64,000 nucleotides of DNA from Aldehydirespirator sp965221185 (GTDB taxonomy: Bacteria; Actinomycetota; Acidimicrobiia; Acidimicrobiales; Aldehydirespiratoraceae), in contig OZ244866.1 of assembly GCA_965221185.1 (NCBI GenBank), forward strand, positions 2,852,001-2,916,000. The letters are read 5' to 3'. Position 1 is the stretch's first letter. Each line of letters starts with the position of its first letter. Below are positions 34,403 through 43,325 of this stretch, one piece after another. The notes beneath the pieces are model-generated. The model saw nothing but the letters and a program-made list of their open reading frames with translations. It had not been told where the DNA came from and did not search any database. A program made the position numbers and the translations under genes.

Positions 34403-36856
34403 TTGGCGGACTGGAGTATCACCCGTCGCCGATCTGCTCGCCGGGCCGCGAAGCGGATTCTGGCTGCGACCATCGTGGCCGCGGTGGCGGCTGCGGGCTT
34501 GGCGACGACCGCGTCGGCTCAGGGCAGGTACACCGACGTCACCAGCAGCTCGCACGGCTCGCACATAGCCAACATCGAGGCGCTCGAGGCACTGGGCGTG
34601 TTCGACGGGACCGAGTGCGGGGCGCGCAAGTTCTGTCCCGGCGACCCGGCGAAGCGCTGGACGGTGGCGGTGTGGATCGTGCGAGTCATCGACGGCAAGG
34701 ACCCGTTCCCGGTCGCCCGCTCGCGGTTCGTTGACGTGGACGACGATGAGTGGTGGATGCCCTACGTCGAGCGGCTAGCAGACTTGGGGATCACGGTCGG
34801 ATGCACGCAGAACCCGCTCCGCTTCTGTCCCGACGGGACCGTCACCCGGGCCCGCATGGCGTCGTTCCTGGTGCGGGCCTTCAGGCTTCAGCGTGCCCCG
34901 TCGGCCAAGTTCACCGACACGCGCGGCAGCGCTCACGAGGCCAACATCGACGCCCTGTTCGCAGCCGGCATCACCGTCGGCTGCAACCAGCGCCCGCTTC
35001 GCTACTGCCCCAACAATGCGGTGTCCCGGGCCCAGATGGCCACCCTGCTGAACCGCGGCCTGGGCGGAACTGGAACGACAACGCCTACCACGCCCACGAC
35101 ACCGCCGACGGGCACGATCACCGTCAGCCAGCGAACACGCAGCGGAGATGAGCAGATAGCGGCTACCCGTGGACGCACCTGCGTGATCCGCTCTGATGAC
35201 GGCGTCACCTGCTGGGGAGGCGACGAGGGCTACCTGGAGCATCTGAGCGCCTCGGATCTCGACGACGTGGTGGCGCTGAGCACCGGGAACCACGACACCG
35301 CAGGGCTGCACACCTGCGCGGTGCACGACAACGGAGACCTCTCCTGCTGGGGTCCGGGATCGGAGGGACAGCTCGGACTGGGCAACACAGACACCTATCA
35401 CCTGCCAGAGTTGGTTCCCGACATCTTCGATGCAGTGGCGGTGGCCGCGGGACCGTCCTTCACCTGCGTTGTCCACGACAACGGCGACGTCTCCTGCTGG
35501 GGACTCAACTCGTTGGGGCAGCTGGGCGAACGCGAGTCTGTGTCCAACCTTCTTTGGCCGAGGCGAGTCCCCGGCCAGCGAGATGCAGTGGCGATCGCAG
35601 CCGGCGAGAATCACGTGTGCGCCATCGACGACGACGGCGACTTGTCGTGCTGGGGTTGGGTGTACGGCGACACCCCGACAACGGTGAGGGCCCCAGACGA
35701 GGTCACGTCGGTGTCGATGGGCGGGACCGAGACCTGCATCACCACCGACGGCGGCCTGGTCTACTGCTGGGACTTCGGGGCGACGACCGCTTCGCAGATG
35801 ACGTTGATCGCCACCATCAGTGACGCGGTGAAGGTCTCGGTGGGCGACGACACCGCTTGTGTGCTGCACGTCGACGGCACTGTGTCATGCTGGGGGCGCA
35901 ACACGGTGGGACAGGTCGGGGACGGCACCACGACCCGTCGCCCGGACCCGGTGCGCCTCGCCGGCATCACCGATGCGGTGGATGTCAGCGTCAGCTCGGG
36001 ATCGCCGACGGTGGGGGCTCACGCCTGCGCCCTGCACCGGAGGGGATCGGTCTCCTGCTGGGGCGGGAACGATCTGGGTCAGCTGGGGGACGGCACGCTC
36101 GACGACGGCCTGGCTCCGGGACGGGCCAGGCTGCCGAGCAGGGTTTCTGCCTCCCGGACACCGGCTACGCCCACGGAGCTCCTGCTGGATTGGGTGGACA
36201 CTGTCGTGGACAACCGAAGTAGGGACTTCCCCTGGCTGGTGGATGCATGGGACCACGTCGATGGCCTGGCATCGGTAACTGAGTCGGGGGAGGGCGGCGA
36301 TGTCACCAGCGAGTGCTATGCCGACGGGCTCGACTTCGGCTGCGAGGTTCTGGGCATGACGATCACCGACATGTCTCTGAGCACCGTCATTCGCGAACTG
36401 GCCCGCGTCTACGACCTGCACACCGGCCTCGCACCGAGCCGGGCGTGGGGGGCGGTGCAGCTCTACTTCGCCACCGAGTACCCCGACTGCTTCGCCGACA
36501 CCGACGAGCACGGGTCGAAGATCCTGGCCGACACCGTGCTTCACATCATGGTGCCGCACGCCAACCTGACCTACTACTCGGGGCGCTGCCGCGGGCTGCC
36601 CAGGATGCCGACCGTCGAGGCCGAGCAAGTGGTGCGTCAGGGCTTGGATGACAGGGTGCCTGACTGGTACCGCAGGGAGATCACTGACGGCTTCGAGCTA
36701 TGGACTGCTTGGCTCCGAGGACCGTCGCTGCCGGCCATTGCCAACCTGAGGGATGAGTTCCGCGGCCTGTGCAGCACGTCTTGGATCACCTCTCCCCTGG
36801 ATCCACAGAGCTTTCCCACGGACCGCAGGAGCCCGTTCCTGGACGACGGCTGCTGA
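34403..36856 (+). CDS. Secreted SLH-RCC1 protein with degenerate peptidase-like C-domain
   Basis: An 817-residue paralog of the gene at 15413, with signal peptide, three SLH-like repeats (about 41-220), a Thr/Pro linker (223-237), seven RCC1 blades (258-565) and the same C-terminal domain. Where the paralog has the zinc motif HELMH, this protein has RELAR (664-668), and the third ligand position is Lys706. All three ligands are gone while the surrounding sequence (VYDLHTGLAPSRAW) is kept, so it is a folded but presumably inactive pseudo-peptidase. The TTG start is preceded by GAGGAGGTGAA. It faces the divergent gene at 31998 and the convergent one at 36866. Confidence 0.78.
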   Translation: MADWSITRRRSARRAAKRILAATIVAAVAAAGLATTASAQGRYTDVTSSSHGSHIANIEALEALGVFDGTECGARKFCPGDPAKRWTVAVWIVRVIDGKDPFPVARSRFVDVDDDEWWMPYVERLADLGITVGCTQNPLRFCPDGTVTRARMASFLVRAFRLQRAPSAKFTDTRGSAHEANIDALFAAGITVGCNQRPLRYCPNNAVSRAQMATLLNRGLGGTGTTTPTTPTTPPTGTITVSQRTRSGDEQIAATRGRTCVIRSDDGVTCWGGDEGYLEHLSASDLDDVVALSTGNHDTAGLHTCAVHDNGDLSCWGPGSEGQLGLGNTDTYHLPELVPDIFDAVAVAAGPSFTCVVHDNGDVSCWGLNSLGQLGERESVSNLLWPRRVPGQRDAVAIAAGENHVCAIDDDGDLSCWGWVYGDTPTTVRAPDEVTSVSMGGTETCITTDGGLVYCWDFGATTASQMTLIATISDAVKVSVGDDTACVLHVDGTVSCWGRNTVGQVGDGTTTRRPDPVRLAGITDAVDVSVSSGSPTVGAHACALHRRGSVSCWGGNDLGQLGDGTLDDGLAPGRARLPSRVSASRTPATPTELLLDWVDTVVDNRSRDFPWLVDAWDHVDGLASVTESGEGGDVTSECYADGLDFGCEVLGMTITDMSLSTVIRELARVYDLHTGLAPSRAWGAVQLYFATEYPDCFADTDEHGSKILADTVLHIMVPHANLTYYSGRCRGLPRMPTVEAEQVVRQGLDDRVPDWYRREITDGFELWTAWLRGPSLPAIANLRDEFRGLCSTSWITSPLDPQSFPTDRRSPFLDDGC

Positions 36857-36865
36857 GGGCGACGG

Positions 36866-38332
36866 CTAGGTCCCGCTGGGGGGATCCGTCTGGCCATGGG
36901 AGTTGGATCCCCAACACTCGATGCTGCCATCGATGCGCAACCCGCATGAGTGCATCCATCCGGCCGACACGGCGACGAAAGTGCCGCTCGGTGCGTTGGA
37001 TTGTCCAATGACGTTGCCGGTGAGATCGCTATCGCTCCCCCAGCATTCGACGGTACCGTCGGTGAGCAGCCCGCATGTGTGGAGCCCGCCTGCGGACACG
37101 GCAATGAAGCGGGATCTGAAGGGCGGACTGGCCTGTCCGAAGCTGTTCAGGCCCCAGCAGCGCACGCGTCCGTCGGCCTGCAGCCCACATGAATGCCAAA
37201 AGCCAACGGAAACAGCAACGAAGTCGGTCCGGAAGGGCCGGTCAGTCTGCTGCCCATGGTTGTTGCTGCCCCAACAGGAGATGGCGCCGTTGGGGCGCAG
37301 CCCGCACGAGAGCAGGCCAGCGGATATGGCGGTGAATGCTCGCCAAGGGGCGTCGGATTCTCCATCCAGGTTCGTTCCCCAGCAGATGACGGTGCTGTCG
37401 GCCCGGAGTCCGCACGAGTGCTCCGATCCGGCCGCGACGGCGGTGTAGGAGCCCGCGGGAACATCGGACTGTCCAGCGCTGTTGCTGCCCCAGCAGGTGA
37501 TGCTGCCACCTTCTTGGAGCGCGCAGGAGTGTTCCCCACCTGAGGTGACGAACTTGTAAGTGCCCTCGGGAGGATCGGACTGTCCAGCGCTGTTGCTGCC
37601 CCAGCAGGCGATGCTGCCGCCGCCCTGGAGGACACATGTGTGCGAAGAGCCGGCGTCAAGGGTCTTGCGGCCATCAGTCCCGGTCAGTAGTTCACGGTTC
37701 TCGGCCCGGTACAGGAACGTCGCCATCTCCCTGCGGGTGGTTTGCCGGCTCGGGCAGAACGCCGTGCCGTCACCGCATCCCCCTGTGATGCGCGACGCCG
37801 CCAACTTGGCCACCTCCCGCTTGTACCAGGCATCGTCGGAAACATCAGTGAAGCCCGGATCGGGCCCGTCGGGCAGCTTGTAGGCACGCGAGATGAACAC
37901 GGCCGTCTGGGCGCGGGTCACAACGCGATCGGGACAGAACCCGCTGCGGTCGCCGCAGCCTGTGGTGACCCCGAGCTCGGCCATACGCTCGATGAACGGC
38001 GCATAGAAGCTGACTGCGTCCACGTCGTCGAACCTCGACTCGGTGATCGGTGACGGGTCCTGGCCGTCCAGCACCCGCACGGTCCACACCGCCATCGTCT
38101 TGCGATCGATCAGCGCAGCCGGACAGAAGCCGTGTGCACACTCGGTGCCTCTGAAGATGCCGCGCCTGGCCAGCGCCTCGACCGGCACCGAGTAGTAGGC
38201 ATCCTCAGGGACATCACTGAACCCACCGGGCTGAGCAGCCACCGAACCGGTCGACCCGACCACGAAGGCCGACATGGCCATCGCGGCGACTACCAGTCGA
38301 GACACGAACTGCCGAGTAGGACCCTTCGCCAC
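36866..38332 (-). CDS. Secreted SLH-RCC1 protein with seven RCC1 blades
   Basis: A 488-residue paralog of the 31998 protein: signal peptide ending STGSVAAQ, three SLH-like repeats with Cys pairs, then seven RCC1 units ending in CWG, exactly half the number in the paralog. GTG 38332 is chosen by alignment of the two N-termini; the 31998 gene also starts with GTG at the equivalent place. It is convergent, with a 9-bp gap, to the pseudo-peptidase gene at 34403. The region upstream shares the block ACCACACCGGAGC with the upstream region of the 31998 gene, so promoter and gene were duplicated together. Confidence 0.78.
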   Translation of the reverse strand: MAKGPTRQFVSRLVVAAMAMSAFVVGSTGSVAAQPGGFSDVPEDAYYSVPVEALARRGIFRGTECAHGFCPAALIDRKTMAVWTVRVLDGQDPSPITESRFDDVDAVSFYAPFIERMAELGVTTGCGDRSGFCPDRVVTRAQTAVFISRAYKLPDGPDPGFTDVSDDAWYKREVAKLAASRITGGCGDGTAFCPSRQTTRREMATFLYRAENRELLTGTDGRKTLDAGSSHTCVLQGGGSIACWGSNSAGQSDPPEGTYKFVTSGGEHSCALQEGGSITCWGSNSAGQSDVPAGSYTAVAAGSEHSCGLRADSTVICWGTNLDGESDAPWRAFTAISAGLLSCGLRPNGAISCWGSNNHGQQTDRPFRTDFVAVSVGFWHSCGLQADGRVRCWGLNSFGQASPPFRSRFIAVSAGGLHTCGLLTDGTVECWGSDSDLTGNVIGQSNAPSGTFVAVSAGWMHSCGLRIDGSIECWGSNSHGQTDPPSGT

Positions 38333-38398
38333 CGTCCAACACCCCACGGAGTTGAGAAGCGGGAAATTTACCACACCGGAGCACGCAGAGCCTTGGCC

Positions 38399-38429
38399 GG
38401 CTCCGAGGACCGTCGCTGCCGGCCATTGC
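38399..38429. pseudogene. 31-bp relic of the pseudo-peptidase gene
   Basis: This block is identical to 36711-36741, which encodes LRGPSLPAIA in the 34403 protein. It stands alone upstream of the SLH-RCC1 gene at 36866, so a duplicated copy of a 34403-type gene has almost entirely been deleted here. Confidence 0.6.
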
Positions 38430-38492
38430 TGCTCAACCCGGCGGATGCTGAGTCCAGCGGCTGCTCAACCCGGCGGCTGCTGAGTCCAGCGC
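38429..38492. repeat. Two direct 32-bp repeats
   Basis: Copies at 38429-38460 and 38461-38492 abut each other and differ at two bases. They lie between the relic block and the coiled-coil gene at 38512. Confidence 0.65.
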
Positions 38493-38511
38493 CTGCTAGC
38501 CCCAGCGGCTG

Positions 38512-38904
38512 CTAGCCGGCTTGCCGCTGATCGGGACCGGGATCCTCCGGGGACGGATCGACAGACGCCGGCGGCTGGGGGCCGCGCAATCGGAAACCCT
38601 CAGGCGCCATCAGGTGACCCTCCATTCGCGCCAGCCGCTCCCGAGTGTCTGAGACGTCGCGACCCATGACATCGAACTTTCCGTCCAAGGCGGTGACCTT
38701 GCCGTCCAAAGCGGTGACCTTGGTCTCCAACACGATGACTGTGGTCTCCAACGCGGAAACGCTGGTGTTCACAGCCTTGATGCCGTCCTCGTGACGGTTG
38801 GACTGCCGAACCATCAACGTGACGATCGTGAGCGTCGAACCCACGATCGCCACCAGCAGGGTCAGCGTGTTGAAGTCAAGCGTGCTCGTGTCCATTGTGC
38901 TCAT
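38512..38904 (-). CDS. Small membrane-anchored coiled-coil protein, family member 4
   Basis: This 130-residue protein has an N-terminal membrane segment (LTLLVAIVGSTLTIVTLMV), a coiled coil with two TALDGKVTALDGK units (about 57-80) and the RERLARMEGHL block that defines the family. The strong GGAAGGGAGG sits four bases before the ATG at 38904, so unlike the relatives this copy uses a ribosome binding site and not the shared leaderless promoter. A Pro-rich tail follows. Its role is unknown. Confidence 0.65.
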   Translation of the reverse strand: MSTMDTSTLDFNTLTLLVAIVGSTLTIVTLMVRQSNRHEDGIKAVNTSVSALETTVIVLETKVTALDGKVTALDGKFDVMGRDVSDTRERLARMEGHLMAPEGFRLRGPQPPASVDPSPEDPGPDQRQAG

Positions 38905-39166
38905 GCCTCCCTTCCTGAGGGATGCTTGAGGCGAGCCGTTGAGCCGCGGCTTGCGACGGCGACACCGAGGTTAGCTGATGGCACGGTAAAACCACCAATG
39001 GTGCATCGTGCGGGTTGAAAACAACTGAGATCGCTTGCGGCCGGGATCGAACGAAGCCTTCGCTCATCGCTCCCCCACGCTGACGGTGGGCCGGATGCAC
39101 GACAACGGCTCCCTGGAATGGGGGGCAGAGGGTGGCCCACCCGGCGAAGAACTTGAGCGGGGACGC
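38905..39166. other. Intergenic stretch below the S-layer gene
   Basis: About 260 bp without a supported gene. It holds the ribosome binding site and presumed promoter of the coiled-coil gene at 38512. Its right end adjoins the terminator hairpin at 39167. I see nothing else in it. Confidence 0.4.
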
Positions 39167-39199
39167 GAGGAGGCCCCGGCTCATCGCCGGGGCCTCCTC
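39167..39199 (-). terminator. Hairpin terminator of the SLH protein gene
   Basis: A perfect 13-bp stem (GAGGAGGCCCCGG at 39167-39179 paired with 39187-39199) closes a 7-nt loop. It lies 44 bp beyond the stop of the SLH gene on the minus strand. There is no T-run after it, as is common for actinobacterial intrinsic terminators. Confidence 0.75.
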
Positions 39200-39243
39200 G
39201 GGGTTGGTGGTACTTGCTAGCTAATTTGCTAGGTGTTGGGAAC

Positions 39244-41811
39244 CTACTGGCTCGCGCCCTGGGCGCAGGACGCTTGGACGGTCCAGTTGGCCCGATCGTT
39301 GTACACATAGTAGTCGTAGTCGTCCCAGGCGATGCTCGTGACGGTCACCTTGTTTGCCTTGGTGCCGCCGCCAACGATCTCCTCGAACTGCTCCATGGTC
39401 ACCCTGGAGGTGCCGACCGTGAACGTGTCTCGCGCGTCCCAGTAGTACATGTGGGGACCGGGGTCCTGACCCTCGTTCCGCGAGGTGGCGCTATCGTCCT
39501 GGACTCCCGCCTGGAACACGACCACCGTGTTGCGGTCGGTGTCGATCACCAGCCAGTCACCCGCAGCCGGAGCGTCGGTGCCATCGATGGCCGAGTACCC
39601 AGCGACGGGGCTGTCCTCCTGGATACCGTCAACCGCCCAGTAGAGCCTGGCGCTAGCCACCGGGGTCCTCTGACCTGAGTCTCCACCGGTATCTGGAACG
39701 ACAGTCCTTGGCGTACGAGTGTTGATGACGCTCAGGTTCTCGACTCCAATACCACCGCCGTAGCTGTAACCGATGGTGTGTGAGCCGTTGCTTCCTGTGA
39801 CGTACCAGTCCTGGAACCGCAGCGTGTTGTCGGGCGACGCATTTGAATCCGTTCCTGCGTCACTGACCGCGTGCACGCCCTGGCCCCTCACCGGCTTGCC
39901 GTACTGGTCGATCACGGTGACGCTCACGAAGGCGTTCGCGTTCCGACCGGTAGCCGGCGCACGCCGGTAGCCCGGCGTCGTGGCCGCAGTGACGGCGATC
40001 CGGGTCTGATCAACACCGTCGTCGGAGAAGACGACCGAGTCGAAGAAGCCGTTGTCATCCTGGGCATCGACAGTGCCACTGCCATCGCTGTCGTAGCTGA
40101 GACCCTCCTGGATCAGCAGCTCGTTGTCTTCGACGGGCGTGATCAGGATCTCCACGATGACATCGTCGCCGTTCTTCCGACGGTCCGGGTCAGGGTGCGT
40201 GAGCGCGATGGTCAGGGTGCCATCCGAGTCCACGGCCTGGACGCTCGGAATCCTCAGGTACGGCTGAGCGCTGGCCTTCGCCGCCTGACGGCCATTGGTC
40301 GCATCGTTATCAACAACGTCCGTCCGTAGCCGAACGTTAGGCGTGGCCGCGTCGCTGTCGTGATCGACATCCGCGTACGCAACCGTGAACTTGCTGATCA
40401 CGACGTTGTACTCAGCGCCGTCCTCCGGCGGGCCGGTGTCGACATGCATGTTCTCTGCGTCGATGCCATGCAGCTGCACCGTGTAGGGGACGGAATCGCC
40501 CATCTCGGCCTCATGCTGATTCTTCATGATGTCGAGGCCGCCTGTGACCGAGGTGTGGTCAGCCTCAAGCCCAGCGGTCCGGGAGAAGGGCGATACGTGG
40601 ACTACCTTGACGAGGGTTGTCTTGTCGTCCACTGTGTCGCCGTAATCGCCATTCCACGACCAGAACTCGACATTGGCCAGGTCGCCAATAGGCGAGCCAA
40701 CCGTGTAGGTGCCGGTGCCAGTGCCGCACATGATTGTGTCCTGCTCTGGCCTGACGGACTCGGCGGTCGCCGTGAACTCCGAGTTGCCGTCGGTACCGGT
40801 CAGGAAGTCACCAGCATCGATCTCGCAGACCCGGGTGGCGCCAGCGACGCGGGCCACGTAGCGGCTGACGCATTCGCCGTCGTCATTGAATGCGGCCTCG
40901 CGGAAGAGGGCGCCGAACACGTCAATCGGCTTATTGTCGACTGGCGCGAACTCGGCGGCCCGCATCGACACCTGGATGCTGAGCGTCCCTGTGCCGGAAG
41001 ACTGAGCCGTAAGACCCTCGGGACGGAGGTTGGTGTGGGCCATGGTCCGCATGATGAAGGTCGCCATCTCGGCCCGGCTCACGTTCCGGTGACCCTTGAA
41101 TTCCAGGTCGCCGTAGCCGGTGGTGATGCCCAACTCGAAGGCAACGCTGATCGCCTTGTGGACGTGAATCGGCTGCGACACGAGCGAATCGTTGAACGAG
41201 TCATGCTCGGCGATCGCAACGTCATTGACCTCGATCGTGTAGTCGCCGGTGTCCGGATCCAGCGTCACGTCATCAGAGATGTTGTCCATGAAGCTGACGA
41301 GCCACAGAGCCATCTCGGCCCGGGTCACATGGGCGAGCGGCGAGAAGGTGTCGTCCCCGCTGGCAGTCATGATGCCCGCGTTGACCAGACGGTTGATGGC
41401 GTCGACCCGGTCGGCGCCGATCCCGTCGAGGTCGGTGAATTCGGCGTCGGAGTCGTCGTCAAGGTCCAGGCCAGCCTTGTCAGCCATCCGGAACAGGAAC
41501 AACGACATCTGCGAACGGGTCACGCTGGCGTCGGGCGCGAACTGCGTGCGGCCCTCACGACCGGTGGTGATCCCGTAGTACGCGAGACACTGGATGTTCT
41601 TGTAGTGGGCGCCGCCCATGGCCACGTCCTCGAAGTCGGCAGACGCGGTCGCTGGGCCGAGACATGCCGTCCGGTCCGAGGCCGCATCGGCCATGGAACT
41701 GGCCGTGATCGCGGCTGCCGGGCTCGCCCCGACTGCGAAGAGCGAAGCGATCAAGGCGCCCGCGGCGAGAATTGCCCAACCCGAGCGCCGCTTCTTCACT
41801 ATCTGGGGCAT
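39244..41811 (-). CDS. SLH-domain surface protein (probable S-layer protein)
   Basis: An 855-residue secreted protein from ATG 41811, with a signal peptide (to about ASPAAA) and three SLH repeats (about residues 55-240), the domains that bind secondary cell-wall polymer. The remaining 600 residues are beta-rich, with repeated Asp-containing turns such as DSDGSGTVDAQDD, likely Ca-binding. Two SD-preceded ATGs (41862 and 41811) are possible. I choose 41811 because it gives the cleaner signal peptide. Three hairpins cover these starts. It is the single largest surface protein here and most likely the main S-layer protein. Confidence 0.78.
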   Translation of the reverse strand: MPQIVKKRRSGWAILAAGALIASLFAVGASPAAAITASSMADAASDRTACLGPATASADFEDVAMGGAHYKNIQCLAYYGITTGREGRTQFAPDASVTRSQMSLFLFRMADKAGLDLDDDSDAEFTDLDGIGADRVDAINRLVNAGIMTASGDDTFSPLAHVTRAEMALWLVSFMDNISDDVTLDPDTGDYTIEVNDVAIAEHDSFNDSLVSQPIHVHKAISVAFELGITTGYGDLEFKGHRNVSRAEMATFIMRTMAHTNLRPEGLTAQSSGTGTLSIQVSMRAAEFAPVDNKPIDVFGALFREAAFNDDGECVSRYVARVAGATRVCEIDAGDFLTGTDGNSEFTATAESVRPEQDTIMCGTGTGTYTVGSPIGDLANVEFWSWNGDYGDTVDDKTTLVKVVHVSPFSRTAGLEADHTSVTGGLDIMKNQHEAEMGDSVPYTVQLHGIDAENMHVDTGPPEDGAEYNVVISKFTVAYADVDHDSDAATPNVRLRTDVVDNDATNGRQAAKASAQPYLRIPSVQAVDSDGTLTIALTHPDPDRRKNGDDVIVEILITPVEDNELLIQEGLSYDSDGSGTVDAQDDNGFFDSVVFSDDGVDQTRIAVTAATTPGYRRAPATGRNANAFVSVTVIDQYGKPVRGQGVHAVSDAGTDSNASPDNTLRFQDWYVTGSNGSHTIGYSYGGGIGVENLSVINTRTPRTVVPDTGGDSGQRTPVASARLYWAVDGIQEDSPVAGYSAIDGTDAPAAGDWLVIDTDRNTVVVFQAGVQDDSATSRNEGQDPGPHMYYWDARDTFTVGTSRVTMEQFEEIVGGGTKANKVTVTSIAWDDYDYYVYNDRANWTVQASCAQGASQ

Positions 41812-41869
41812 CGGCCCCTCCTTTGCTTGTACCTGGGGCACAGGCCCCTTCAATCGGGGCATGTGCCCC
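41805..41869 (-). promoter_or_regulatory. Three tandem hairpins over alternative start codons
   Basis: On the minus strand, three perfect GGGGC-4-GCCCC stem-loops lie at 41869-41856, 41848-41835 and 41818-41805. The first and third each hold an ATG in their loop region, the middle one a GTG, all in frame with the SLH protein. The GGGG of each stem forms part of an SD-like sequence, so folding would hide both ribosome binding site and start codon. This looks like a structured translational switch. Confidence 0.65.
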
Positions 41870-42466
41870 TCCTTTCTATACCTGTATTCCATCGCTGGCA
41901 AGTTCGGCCCGCCCGGAACCGCACGCCTCGCACGTGCGAACCCGCCGAGGTGCAACCCGGATAACGCTACCTGCGCAAACCACCGGCTGCACCCCCTTGG
42001 ATCGCTGATCCGAAACGTCCCGAAAACCCTACCACGACGGCGGGGCCCATGACGGTCTGAAAGTGTAGCACGCTAGGTCGGCCAACACGTTCAATCACGG
42101 GTAATCCCATCCCAGGTAAAACACGCGGCCCTGCGCCGCCACAGCGGTGCCGCGCCGCGGCACCTCGTCGTTCACGCTCTGGCACCGTAACAGCACCAAT
42201 AGCACAGGGCAAGCATTTGCCATACCGCACAAGGTAGCGCGTGGTGGCATGGCGTGCAGGCATATCAGCGCACTACACGAACCGGTTCGATCCGGGGACG
42301 CGAAGCAGGCCGAGAGGGCGGTCAGGGCGGGCCGGTCGAGGCGGCTCGGCCAGGCCGTGCGGCCCCCCTCGGCCGCAAATAGCAGCGCGTTCGTCCACCA
42401 CAGTGGAGGCCCCGCCGGCCGGCCGTCCCGGAGCACGTGGCGCCGCCCGGCTCGTAGCCTCGGGGA
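41870..42466. other. Long upstream region between S-layer gene and GNAT gene
   Basis: A divergent region of about 600 bp. On the minus strand a -10 box TACACT (42067-42062) could start a leader of about 190 nt for the SLH gene, which is usual for strongly expressed surface proteins. On the plus strand, TAGCCT (42455-42460) lies six bases upstream of the GNAT ATG. I see no other gene. Confidence 0.4.
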
Positions 42467-42964
42467 ATGGACGATGTGGTGATCCGGCCGGCCACCGCGG
42501 CCGACGCCGAAGTCATCCGCCGCATCTACAACCACGAGGTGGAGCACACCACCCACACCTTCGACCTGGTCGCCCGCACGCTCGAGGACCAGCGGGCGTG
42601 GCTGCGGGACCGCGAGGGCGCCCTGGGGGTGGTGGTGGCCGAAGTCGGCGGCGAGGTGGCCGGCTTCGCCTCGCTCAGCGAGTACCGGCCACGGGCCGCC
42701 TACCGGACCTCGGTGGAGTCCAGCGTGTACGTGGACCAGTCGGCCCGGGGCCAAGGGCTCGGCCAGCGGCTCATGCAAGAGCTCGTGCGAGTGGCCGAGG
42801 CCCGGGGCTTCCACACCATGATCGCCCGAATCGCCGGCGGGCACGAGGCATCGATCAGGCTGCACCAGGCGGTCGGGTTCACCACCGTGGGCACCGAGCG
42901 GGAGGTCGGCCGCAAGTTCGGCGGCTGGCTCGACGTCGTCGTGATGCAGCGGATGCTCCGCTAG
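42467..42964 (+). CDS. GNAT acetyltransferase (Pat-like)
   Basis: A 165-residue GNAT protein. The acetyl-CoA-binding turn is SARGQGLGQRLM (about 92-103) after the strand SSVYVD; the C-terminal HEASIRLHQAVGF matches phosphinothricin/methionine-sulfoximine acetyltransferases. It N-acetylates an amine, possibly an amino-acid analogue, an antibiotic or a metabolite. The start is set by a -10 TAGCCT six bases upstream, suggesting a leaderless message. A 16-bp tandem repeat follows the stop. Confidence 0.85.
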   Translation: MDDVVIRPATAADAEVIRRIYNHEVEHTTHTFDLVARTLEDQRAWLRDREGALGVVVAEVGGEVAGFASLSEYRPRAAYRTSVESSVYVDQSARGQGLGQRLMQELVRVAEARGFHTMIARIAGGHEASIRLHQAVGFTTVGTEREVGRKFGGWLDVVVMQRMLR

Positions 42965-42973
42965 CCGCCAGGG

Positions 42974-43037
42974 CGCAGGTCAACCCGGGCGAACGTCAAC
43001 CCGGGCGCAGGTCAACCCGGGCGAACGTCAACCCGGG
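42974..43037. repeat. 16-bp minisatellite, four units
   Basis: Four 16-bp units (CGMASGTCAACCCGGG, alternating CGCAGGTC and CGAACGTC) lie directly after the GNAT stop codon. Confidence 0.75.
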
Positions 43038-43151
43038 CGACTGTGACGATGTGAACTGTATTGACCTAGCCCATTCCCCTGACCTCAACGAACGCGGATT
43101 CTGCTGAGGGGGATATCCCGCGGAAGGGGTCGACACTATCTCGTTTAAGCA

Positions 43152-43325
43152 CGCTCGGAGCGCTGCGTGCTCAGCGACGTGCAGCATCACCATCTGCCCG
43201 CCGATAAGCGTCCATTCGGGCTGGTCGCTGTGGGCAAGCTCGATCAACGTCGGCCATATGTCGCCGCTGCCGGAGAAGGTCGGCAGCGACACCGCCAAAC
43301 GGTCGATCACGGGGCGTGCGCTCAC
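43152..43325 (-). pseudogene. N-terminal remnant of a nucleotidyltransferase-like protein
   Basis: GTG 43325 opens a frame whose first 58 residues, including WTLIGGQMVMLHVAEHA, resemble the start of AbiEii/nucleotidyltransferase-like proteins that follow with an Asp-containing catalytic motif. After that the similarity ends and the frame runs into unrelated sequence to 42996. The catalytic part is missing, so this is a truncated gene. Its start overlaps the stop of another fragment upstream (GTGA), which suggests a former two-gene unit such as a toxin-antitoxin or abortive-infection pair. Confidence 0.5.

Noticed and set aside
40360..41964. A 534-codon plus-strand frame over the SLH gene
   Set aside because: Antisense shadow; the minus strand has a signal peptide and SLH repeats.
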